This document shows positions 1 to 5,773 of a stretch of DNA of 5,809 bases, piece after piece. The DNA is taken from the NCBI GenBank assembly GCA_003486675.1, contig DNGG01000397.1:27657-33465 (forward strand). Reading direction: 5' to 3'. How positions within the stretch are numbered: position 1 is the stretch's first letter; every line of letters starts with the position of its first letter. Source of the DNA: Cyanobacteria bacterium UBA11372. GTDB taxonomy: Bacteria; Cyanobacteriota; Cyanobacteriia; Cyanobacteriales; Aerosakkonemataceae. Below the pieces are notes generated by a model. It was given only the letters and a program-made list of their open reading frames with translations. It was not told where the DNA came from and ran no database searches. The position numbers and the translations under genes are program-made.

Positions 1-4
1 TGTT

Positions 5-907
5 GTGAGTGAGCCAGTAGCATTCACCAGCAACAACAATTCCACCCCAGCCAACAACAGTTTTAGCTCCCAAGTCAATCCTACGGGTGGGAGTAGTAAT
101 AGTCAGGCTAGCGCTACTTTGCCTAGCGGACAAACCAGTAGCAGCGGTGCTTCTGCCTTCGACCCCACAGCCACTTCAACTAGCGGTAGCGCCTCTGCCA
201 ACGCTTCCAGCGAATCTCCCCCCATTACCGAGGCTACAGCCAGCGCACCTGCACAAACCGAAGCCAATCCAATATCACAGCCACCACTCAACGTAATCAT
301 AAGCTTCCCCAGCGACAACCCCATAATCGTAGGGACGGTAAATTGGGATCTAATTATCGGCGGCAGGGATGACAACCAGCTGTTTGGTAACGCAGGCGAC
401 GATATGTTATTTGGAGAAGCTGGTGATGACTTGATCAACGGCAACCAAGGTGACGATAATATCAACGGAGGTGATGGCAACGACACCTTGCGCGGTGGCA
501 AAGGGAACGATTGGCTCAATGGCGGCGAAGGTAACGATTTGCTCATCGGTGACTTTGGTGTCGATACTTTGATTGGCGGTAATGGTGCCGATACCTTTGG
601 ACTGAGAACCGAGACGGTTAACCCTACTGCTCTTCCGCGTTTGGCAGATGTAATCGTCGATTTTAATTTAGCTGAAGGCGATCGGATTGCCTTAATTGGA
701 GAAGTCTCTTTGACTAATATCGTCCTTCAAACAATTGATTTCAATGGCGACGGTCAAATTAACAACGCGATTAACTCTACCACTGGGGCTGATGCGACTT
801 TAATTAAACTTGGCCCAAATCCCACAGATGGCATCTTAGCTGTTGTCTTGGGCACTGTTGATGCCACAGGTGCAACCACCCTCAATATTGCTGATTTGAT
901 CGTTTGA
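5..907 (+). CDS. RTX (hemolysin-type calcium-binding repeat) protein, possibly 5'-partial
   Basis: This is probably an extracellular or surface calcium-binding protein exported by a type I (ABC/HlyD/TolC) system. Counting from the GTG at 5, residues 1-95 are low complexity, rich in Ser, Thr, Ala, Asn, Gln and Pro. Residues 119-199 are nine back-to-back nonapeptides of the GGxGxDxLx type, for example GGDGNDTLR and GGKGNDWLN, which form a calcium-binding parallel beta-roll in this family. Residues 200-300 form a C-terminal domain with DVIVDFNLAEGDRIAL, a DFNGDGQIN loop and a hydrophobic end, like the uncleaved C-terminal secretion regions of cyanobacterial RTX proteins. There is no Sec signal peptide and no cysteine. 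The frame stays open to the left edge, so the true start may lie upstream and the GTG is only a possible start. No enzymatic domain is visible. The foldase and ATP-grasp genes that follow probably share its operon. Confidence 0.85.
   Translation: MSEPVAFTSNNNSTPANNSFSSQVNPTGGSSNSQASATLPSGQTSSSGASAFDPTATSTSGSASANASSESPPITEATASAPAQTEANPISQPPLNVIISFPSDNPIIVGTVNWDLIIGGRDDNQLFGNAGDDMLFGEAGDDLINGNQGDDNINGGDGNDTLRGGKGNDWLNGGEGNDLLIGDFGVDTLIGGNGADTFGLRTETVNPTALPRLADVIVDFNLAEGDRIALIGEVSLTNIVLQTIDFNGDGQINNAINSTTGADATLIKLGPNPTDGILAVVLGTVDATGATTLNIADLIV
359..601 (+). repeat. Nine tandem 27-bp RTX nonapeptide repeats
   Basis: Nine in-frame 27-base units encode GGxGxDxLx calcium-binding nonapeptides, the first and eighth being the most degenerate (GGRDDNQLF and GDFGVDTLI). 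The unit is conserved in protein more than in DNA: synonymous codons differ between copies, so this is an old array rather than a recent expansion. Confidence 0.9.
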
Positions 908-952
908 TCCACCCAGGTTTTGTGTGTATACCGTTCCCATCCCAATCGAACA

Positions 953-1705
953 ATGACTGACTTGACTAGAGCATCTATAGAGGCTGATGAAATTGTTTTT
1001 TACCTAAAAAAAAACCAGCAACTGAAGTTTGTCAACCAGAAGATTTTATCTCAAAAAATCATCGAAACAGCGGCTCAGGAAAGAGGCATAACAATCACGG
1101 CACAAGAAATTCAAGCTGAAGCCGACCGCATCCGTTATGAAATGCGATTGGAGAAAGCTTCACAGACATTAGCCTGGTTGGCTTCGGAGATGATCTCGCC
1201 GGAGGAGTGGGAGGCTGGAATGCGCGATCGCCTGCTGGCTAAAAAATTAGCCCAAACCCTCTTTGGCCACGAAGTCGAAAAAACTTTTGTTCAGAATAAA
1301 CTGGATTACGAGCAAATATTGCTCTATCAAATAATTGTCCCATACCAAAAATTGGCTCAGGAAATCTTCTATCAAATTGAGGAAGAGGAAATCAGTTTTT
1401 ATGAAGCGGCTCACCTTTACGATATTGACGAGAGGCGTCGGCATCTTTGCGGTTACGAAGGAAAGCTTTATCGTTGGGGTTTAAAGCCAGATCTAGCGGC
1501 TGCTATATTTAGTGCCCAACCGGGAGAGTTAATTGGCCCCTTCACCACCGAACAAGGCTATCATCTTTTTATGGTTGAACAATTTATTCCAGCCGAGTTA
1601 ACCCCTGAAATATCTCAACAAATAATTGACAAAATGTTCAACCAGTGGTTATCTGGGGAACTAAATTATCTGCTTCACAACCAAAGCGATGAACAAACAG
1701 TTTGA
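953..1705 (+). CDS. Parvulin/SurA-like peptidyl-prolyl cis-trans isomerase, cytosolic
   Basis: The 250-residue protein probably catalyses cis-trans isomerisation of prolyl bonds or acts as a chaperone. Residues 12-110 are helical and charged and resemble the N-terminal SurA/PrsA chaperone segment. Residues 120-212 match a PpiC/rotamase domain: an IIVPYQKLAQEIF helix region, a GYEGKLYRWGLKP segment where parvulins have GGdlGw, then GELIGPFTTEQGYHLFMVE, the conserved end of the fold. Unlike SurA or PrsA it has no signal peptide or lipobox, so it should act in the cytoplasm, most plausibly on the upstream RTX protein before export. ATG at 953 was chosen because the TTG at 920 would add 11 residues unlike the family; neither start has a clear Shine-Dalgarno sequence. 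It lies 45 bases after the RTX stop and 21 bases before the ATP-grasp start. A run of nine A residues (1006-1014) lies near the start. Confidence 0.8.
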   Translation: MTDLTRASIEADEIVFYLKKNQQLKFVNQKILSQKIIETAAQERGITITAQEIQAEADRIRYEMRLEKASQTLAWLASEMISPEEWEAGMRDRLLAKKLAQTLFGHEVEKTFVQNKLDYEQILLYQIIVPYQKLAQEIFYQIEEEEISFYEAAHLYDIDERRRHLCGYEGKLYRWGLKPDLAAAIFSAQPGELIGPFTTEQGYHLFMVEQFIPAELTPEISQQIIDKMFNQWLSGELNYLLHNQSDEQTV

Positions 1706-1726
1706 TCAGCTCTCTAGCGATTGTTT

Positions 1727-2632
1727 ATGAATATCTTAATTCTGGGTAATTCTGAAGATGCCCATGCTGCCCATTTAAAACAAACTCTGACTCAGGCGGG
1801 TGCGACGGTAGATTATTTAGATACCTGTCTGTTTCCAACTCAGTTACGCCTGTCTTGGCAACCAGATACTGGGGTGGGGTATTTGACTCTGCCTGGAGGC
1901 AGGAAATTAAATTTTTCAGAGATTCGCAGCGTATTTTGGCGTAGTTTTTCTGGCGTTGACGTCCCCTCGTTAAACGATCCAGATCGGCAAAGAATCGCCG
2001 TCAACGATGCCATGAGTGCTATGCGATCGCTCTTGCAAGCTATCCCCTGCCGTTGGGTTAATTCCTGGCAAGCTTACCAGTTTCACAAAGAAAAACCGCT
2101 CCAGTTGCATAAAGCTAAGCAAATAGGAGTCAAAATTCCAGCCACCTGGATCGGCAACGATCCGGAACTTGCTCGCGCATTCGTCCAGTCTCAAGACAAA
2201 GCAATTTTTAAGCCGGTCTATGGAGGCGCTCATACCCAATTTATCACCCAAGACCATTTAGATCCCCAACGACTCAATTTAACTTTCAGTCTGTCTCCAG
2301 TCACCATACAAGAATATATTCCCGGCACTAACATCCGCACCTATGTTATTGCCAATTCAGTTTATTCTGCCGAAATTCGCAGCCCTTCTTTAGACTTTCG
2401 GCAAGACTTAGAAGCTGAATTAATTCCCGTAGAGTTACCCGAATTTGTCCAACAGCAGTGTCTCGCCATTACCCAGGCATTGATGCTAGAGTGGACGGCA
2501 ATTGACTGGCGTCTGAGTCCCCGGCGTGAATATATATTCTTAGAAGCCAATCCCAGTCCTATGTTTCTCCACTTTGAACGCCAAACGGGTTTTCCCATCA
2601 CCCAGGAATTAATCCGGCTGTTGCTCAATTAA
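1727..2632 (+). CDS. ATP-grasp ligase, RimK/graspetide-synthetase-like
   Basis: The 301-residue protein is the usual size for RimK or microviridin-type ligases, which activate a carboxylate as acyl phosphate and join it to an amine or hydroxyl. An N-terminal pre-ATP-grasp domain (MNILILGN, then VFWRSFSGV near residue 70) precedes the grasp domain. Visible motifs are FKPVYGG (Lys162, ATP phosphate contact), IQEYIPGTNIRTYVI (Glu196 in the hinge region, Arg204), SLDFR (221-225), AIDWR (Asp260) and FLEANPSPMFLHFE (271-284), where Glu273 and Asn275 should bind magnesium. The ending ANPSPMFLHFERQTGFPI parallels the NPxGQFxWxExxTGLPI region of graspetide ligases but is clearly different, so the substrate is not assigned. 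ATG at 1727 was preferred to TTG at 1721; no strong ribosome binding site is seen. Its stop overlaps that of the convergent PEP-CTERM gene. The substrate could be a peptide, the neighbouring RTX protein or a small molecule. Confidence 0.8.
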   Translation: MNILILGNSEDAHAAHLKQTLTQAGATVDYLDTCLFPTQLRLSWQPDTGVGYLTLPGGRKLNFSEIRSVFWRSFSGVDVPSLNDPDRQRIAVNDAMSAMRSLLQAIPCRWVNSWQAYQFHKEKPLQLHKAKQIGVKIPATWIGNDPELARAFVQSQDKAIFKPVYGGAHTQFITQDHLDPQRLNLTFSLSPVTIQEYIPGTNIRTYVIANSVYSAEIRSPSLDFRQDLEAELIPVELPEFVQQQCLAITQALMLEWTAIDWRLSPRREYIFLEANPSPMFLHFERQTGFPITQELIRLLLN

Positions 2633-3552
2633 ACTTTGTCAATCCCAGTTGAAAATAACTTGCCTTGTCGGTTAATTTTTGATTTTGCTCCCAAGAAAAC
2701 GCCTGTCACTCCAAAGCCGAAAAGTAAAGCGAATGTACTCGATGGTTCAGGAGCTTGGACAGTGACTTTATTCGTTTTTGTTTCGATTAAGAGTAGACGA
2801 GTATCGCTATTGAAAGTACGCCGATACGACCCCTGAAACAAGGCTGTGGCAGATTCTTTATCGATGCTGCCAAAATTCAAGTTTTTGATAAAATCTATAT
2901 TGATATTTTGGCTTTTGTCATAACTAAAAACATCTTCTGATGGCTTCGCGTATGCACTCGTTACTATCTTACTGAACACTGAAAAAGAGTCTAAAACAGT
3001 CTGATTGGTGATGTCTAATAAAACCAAGGATAGTTCGCCGCTCGCAGTGGCAATTTCTCCAAAGGGATTTTCTAATTTTGTATACAACTCTAAAAAAGCT
3101 GTGAAATCAAAAGAAAAAATATCACCGGCTTTGATGGAAAAATCACCAGCAACTTTAGCTTCACTTTGTGCCAATCCAAAGTAGGTATTACCCTCGCCAG
3201 AAGCTACATTACTGGTAAAATTGAAGGACTCAAGTGGGTCTTTTGAGAAACTTGCCAAAGCCAGAGCATCAGCAATAACATTTCTGCCAGTAACCGAAGT
3301 AATACCCTTAGCTGAAGTCAGAATACCATTCGTATTAACTGAACTTCCACTACCTGCAATTGCCTCAGATCTATCGTCAGGTAAATTCGCAAGGTTTTCG
3401 GGGCTTTGACTATAATTGTCAATTGTGAATGACCCTCGAGAAACAGCCAAGCTAGCAGCCAGACTAGGCGAGGCAGCAATGCCCAAGCTGGTTACTAAGG
3501 TCGAAATTAATAATACCGCAGTCTTGGTCAAACCTAATTTTAATTTCATCAT
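2629..3552 (-). CDS. PEP-CTERM sorting-domain protein of unknown function
   Basis: The 307-residue exported protein starts with a Sec signal peptide: MMKLK, a hydrophobic core TAVLLISTLVTSLGIAA and a likely cleavage near residue 33 (SPSLAA). The C-terminus has a PEP-CTERM signal: APEP at 267-270, a hydrophobic helix (about 273-288, FALLFGFGVTGVFLGA) and a basic patch KSKINRQGK. In this family the tail is recognised by an exosortase (EpsH/XrtA type) and the protein is delivered to the cell surface or extracellular matrix, often with glycosylation. The middle section (34-265) is rich in Ser, Asp, Phe and Leu, has no cysteine and matches no domain I recognise; it looks beta-rich. The tail continues about 17 residues past the membrane segment, longer than usual. 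Two adjacent ATGs (3552 and 3549) are possible starts. Base composition is more AT-rich than in the flanking genes, and no HIP1 site lies in it. Confidence 0.85.
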   Translation of the reverse strand: MMKLKLGLTKTAVLLISTLVTSLGIAASPSLAASLAVSRGSFTIDNYSQSPENLANLPDDRSEAIAGSGSSVNTNGILTSAKGITSVTGRNVIADALALASFSKDPLESFNFTSNVASGEGNTYFGLAQSEAKVAGDFSIKAGDIFSFDFTAFLELYTKLENPFGEIATASGELSLVLLDITNQTVLDSFSVFSKIVTSAYAKPSEDVFSYDKSQNINIDFIKNLNFGSIDKESATALFQGSYRRTFNSDTRLLLIETKTNKVTVQAPEPSSTFALLFGFGVTGVFLGAKSKINRQGKLFSTGIDKV

Positions 3553-3840
3553 GCTCTGTTTTTACAATCTAGGTGTTAACATCGGTTTTGAGGAGAGGTA
3601 GTTGAAAATGACTATAGCAAAACTACTCATCTAAAAAAAATGATAGCTATAATCCTAGTCAAGCTATATAAAGGTTAAGTAAAAACACAAGCAAAATTTA
3701 TCAAGTTTTTGTAAAGTTTTGTCTAAAAATTTTATTATATTAATATAAAAATTGCGTGAATTTCCTGATCTGCTCAAGTTGGGACGCTATTTCCAGTATA
3801 AATACGGTTATTTTATGTAGCAATTGATGGTATAAGTCCT
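3553..3840 (-). promoter_or_regulatory. AT-rich upstream region of the PEP-CTERM gene with weak promoter candidates
   Basis: No gene is visible in these 288 bases. Read on the minus strand, one sigma70-like pair is TTGCTT (3694-3689) and TATATA (3670-3665) with an 18-base spacer, giving a leader of about 105 bases. A second -10-like box, TATAGT (3616-3611), has no credible -35. Both are weak matches in AT-rich DNA. The leader just before the ATG contains only a short AGAG as ribosome binding signal. The region also holds two AGCTATA motifs (3645 and 3662) and a 14-base palindrome (3735-3748). Confidence 0.25.
3735..3748. repeat. 14-bp perfect palindrome TTATATTAATATAA
   Basis: A perfect two-fold symmetric AT-only sequence about 185 bases upstream of the PEP-CTERM start. 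It could be an operator for a dimeric regulator, or a chance product of the AT-rich background; nothing else in the sequence decides between these. Confidence 0.3.
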
Positions 3841-3841
3841 G

Positions 3842-4072
3842 TTGCTCAACATCTGCAACCCAGGGCAAGTCCTTCAACTAGGACAAACCTTGACCGAACT
3901 GGCTTTCCAAGAACCAGCCCTGGCGATCGCTCAGCTCGTCAAAAAAATCTGCCAAAATGGCAACACAATTCTAATTATGTTGAATAGATTATTTATAGCA
4001 AATAAAAAAAAGGTATTTGATCCCACCGATCCAAAAACTAAAAGGGAAAGGGGGAAAGGGGAAAAGCTATAG
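3842..4072 (+). pseudogene. Possible decayed coding fragment, unrecognised
   Basis: An open frame of 76 codons begins with TTG at 3842, with no ribosome binding site. Its first 40 or so codons look protein-like (GQTLTELAFQEPALAIAQLV, amphipathic helices) and are more GC-rich than the surroundings, with a HIP1 site at 3923-3930 in frame. From about codon 48 the frame runs into A-rich and G/A-rich repeat DNA, giving a lysine- and arginine-rich tail unlikely to be a real protein. I read it as a remnant of a gene disrupted by repeat expansion or deletion, but I do not recognise the parent family. A short non-coding stretch open by chance remains possible. Confidence 0.25.
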
Positions 4073-4088
4073 CTAAATAACTCCAGCA

Positions 4089-4122
4089 AAAAAGCTATAT
4101 CAAATCAATTTTCCAGCTTTTT
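4089..4122 (-). terminator. Weak terminator-like hairpin, possibly bidirectional
   Basis: AAAAAGCT (4089-4096) pairs perfectly with AGCTTTTT (4115-4122) around an 18-base loop. In either direction the second arm ends in a run of T, as in an intrinsic terminator, and it lies downstream of the minus-strand M16 gene. The stem contains only two G-C pairs, and the loop is long, so termination efficiency would be low. Confidence 0.25.
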
Positions 4123-4165
4123 ACTTGTTTTACTAATTTCGTCACCTTTCCCCCTTTTCGCTTTT

Positions 4166-4191
4166 CCCCTTTCCCCTTTCCCCCTTTCCCC
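4166..4191 (-). other. G-quadruplex motif in the 3' region of the M16 transcript
   Basis: On the minus strand this stretch has four G runs of 4, 5, 4 and 4 bases separated by exactly three As each. This meets the standard four-run, short-loop quadruplex pattern with room for four tetrads, and a further G5 run lies at 4154-4150. It falls about 50 bases past the M16 stop codon, so both the template DNA and the mRNA 3' end could fold. The opposing purine arm at 4044-4061 has only three G runs. Confidence 0.6.
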
Positions 4192-4242
4192 TTCTCCATT
4201 TCGCAGAATGTCCCCTCTTAGATTGGTAGCCTTGATAGGCAC

Positions 4243-5751
4243 TCATCGCTGTGAAGTGGCGGTTGTTGGGGCTGGAATCGCAATATCTATTGGCGTTACT
4301 CGTTGAGCTAAGCTAGTCAGCGGCGGCTGAATAGCCGTGACATTACCTACTACAAGCGTAACGATGTTCTCTGGTTTGAGGTAATTACGGGCAACCCTAT
4401 GCACCTCCGCCGCGGTTGTTGCTTCTACCGCACGCTGGTAACGGAATAGAAAATCAGCGGGGTAACCAAAATATTCGTAGCGCATCAACCGCGATAAGGT
4501 TTGACTGGGATCTTGAAAATTGAACACAAACGAGTTCATCACCGAGTCTTTGCCATAAGCGAGTTCTTGCGGCGTTATGGGTGAGGTTTGCAGGCGTTCG
4601 ATTTCTTTAAAAATGGCTTGAATAAAGGGTACGGTGGTTTCGGAACGAGTTTGTCCGCCAGCGACGAATGTACCGGGATAATCAAAGCGGGGACTCCAAA
4701 CACCGTAGACGCTGTATGCTAGACCTTGGCGCGATCGCACGTTATTAAACAACCGCCCGCCAAATCCACCCAGCACGTTATTCAACACATCCAGCGCCCC
4801 ATAGTCTGGACTGTCAAACTTACCGCCGAGATGTCCCATTTGGATATAACTTTGCGTCAATTGGGGCTGATTGACAACAAATATCCCTCCCGAGTTGGCT
4901 TGCGATACTTGCGGTAGCGGGGGTATTTTTAATTGCGGATTCGCTTTCCAGTCGCCAAACTTGGCTTGAATCAAATCTCGCATCCTTTTACTGTCAAAAT
5001 CCCCCACAATTCCCAGTATCGCGTTGTTGGGGTGGAAATACTGCTGGTAAAAACTCACCACGTCGGCGCGAGAAATATTATCCAGGGTGGCATACTCTTC
5101 GGTGCGCGCATAGGGACTTTCTTTGCCGTAAATTACTTTTTGGAATTCCCGACTGGCGATCGCTTCTGGGTCATCGTTGCGACGGGCTATGCTACCTTTA
5201 ATTTGCACTTTGGCTAAATCTAGCTTGTTTTGGGGAAATGCCGGTTCCCGTATCACTTCCGCAAACAGTCCAAATACTTCCTCGATATCTTCGCTGAGGG
5301 CGCTAAAACTGGCACTCCCCGAAGTACTGCCAATGCCTGTTTCTACCGCTGCCGCCCTTTGTTCTAATAACTGATTGAGTTCGTCTGGAGGATGTTTAGT
5401 AGTACCGCCACTCCGCATTACAGTTCCGACTAACCCAGCCAATCCTACCTTTTCTGCTGGTTCGGTGCGATCGCCCGTGCGAAATATTGCCATTCCCCCC
5501 ACTAAGGGCAAGTCTTTATCTTCCATCAGATACACCACCATCCCGTTGTCCATCTGGTAGCGGGTGTAGGCGGGTATCTGGATTTCTGGGATCGGCGGAA
5601 ACGATAATTCAGTATAATGCCGCGCCGCCTGTGCTACTGCTGGCGTGCGCCACAGCAGCAACAGCAGCGCCGTCGCTACAATTAGTCCCATCGCTTTGAT
5701 GCCGCGCAGCAGCCGACTTGAAGCTATTTTTGATTTGAGATTGGAATGCAT
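4243..5751 (-). CDS. Exported M16-family peptidase homologue lacking the zinc motif
   Basis: The 502-residue protein has two M16 domains, the usual size for a bacterial M16B subunit. Residues 1-42 form a signal peptide (basic start, core MGLIVATALLLLLW, cleavage near AVAQA), so it should act in the periplasm or be anchored there. Where active enzymes have HxxEH, this protein has GLAGLVGTVMRSGGT (103-117), with Gly106, Gly109 and Thr110 replacing His, Glu and His. It cannot bind zinc in the normal way. The C-terminal domain keeps NVRSRQGLAYSVYG, whose Arg339 and Tyr346 are the pair that contacts substrate in two-subunit M16 enzymes. This suggests the non-catalytic partner of a heterodimer, with the active subunit probably encoded immediately upstream, beyond the right edge. 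ATG at 5751 was chosen because GAGGGG lies four bases before it; the frame is open to the edge, and TTG at 5793 would add 14 basic residues before the signal peptide. Confidence 0.85.
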   Translation of the reverse strand: MHSNLKSKIASSRLLRGIKAMGLIVATALLLLLWRTPAVAQAARHYTELSFPPIPEIQIPAYTRYQMDNGMVVYLMEDKDLPLVGGMAIFRTGDRTEPAEKVGLAGLVGTVMRSGGTTKHPPDELNQLLEQRAAAVETGIGSTSGSASFSALSEDIEEVFGLFAEVIREPAFPQNKLDLAKVQIKGSIARRNDDPEAIASREFQKVIYGKESPYARTEEYATLDNISRADVVSFYQQYFHPNNAILGIVGDFDSKRMRDLIQAKFGDWKANPQLKIPPLPQVSQANSGGIFVVNQPQLTQSYIQMGHLGGKFDSPDYGALDVLNNVLGGFGGRLFNNVRSRQGLAYSVYGVWSPRFDYPGTFVAGGQTRSETTVPFIQAIFKEIERLQTSPITPQELAYGKDSVMNSFVFNFQDPSQTLSRLMRYEYFGYPADFLFRYQRAVEATTAAEVHRVARNYLKPENIVTLVVGNVTAIQPPLTSLAQRVTPIDIAIPAPTTATSQR

Positions 5752-5755
5752 CTTT

Positions 5756-5763
5756 CCCCTCTT
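5756..5763 (-). promoter_or_regulatory. Ribosome binding site for the M16 gene
   Basis: On the minus strand AAGAGGGG is followed by the four-base spacer AAAG and the ATG at 5751. It is the best Shine-Dalgarno match in the window and decides the start in favour of 5751 over the upstream TTG. Confidence 0.6.
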
Positions 5764-5773
5764 CCGTGCTTGT

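Larger units (their letters stand above)
4040..4197. repeat. Foldback element with purine-rich and pyrimidine-rich arms
   Basis: The left arm (4040-4067) is entirely G and A apart from its final C. The right arm (4145-4197) is C and T for 53 bases, broken only by one G at 4160. Bases 4051-4067 are perfectly complementary to 4160-4176, and complementarity continues beyond with shifted register because both arms are built from the same C4-5/T3 unit. The 80-90 bases between the arms hold a 10-base palindrome AGCTATAGCT (4065-4074) and a smaller hairpin (4089-4122). This could be a non-autonomous foldback/MITE-like element or a slippage-grown repeat. No target-site duplication is evident. Confidence 0.6.

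Noticed and set aside
103..546. A long minus-strand open frame opposite the RTX gene
   Set aside because: It is Pro/Ser/Leu-rich because it is the complement of the glycine/aspartate repeats; it has no start signal and no recognisable domain.
3591..3634. An AGGAGAGG followed nine bases later by ATG and the eight-codon frame MTIAKLLI
   Set aside because: It is too short to support as a gene, lies antisense to the likely PEP-CTERM leader, and has no promoter; the purine-rich stretch is probably chance.
4145..4197. C/T-rich repeats considered as a CRISPR array or STRR heptamer repeat
   Set aside because: The units are 7-8 bases with no spacers, so this is not CRISPR, and the unit does not match the cyanobacterial STRR heptamers I know.
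4229..4240. GCCT-TGAT-AGGC hairpin just after the M16 stop, considered as a terminator
   Set aside because: The stem is only four base pairs, and no T run follows in the direction of transcription.
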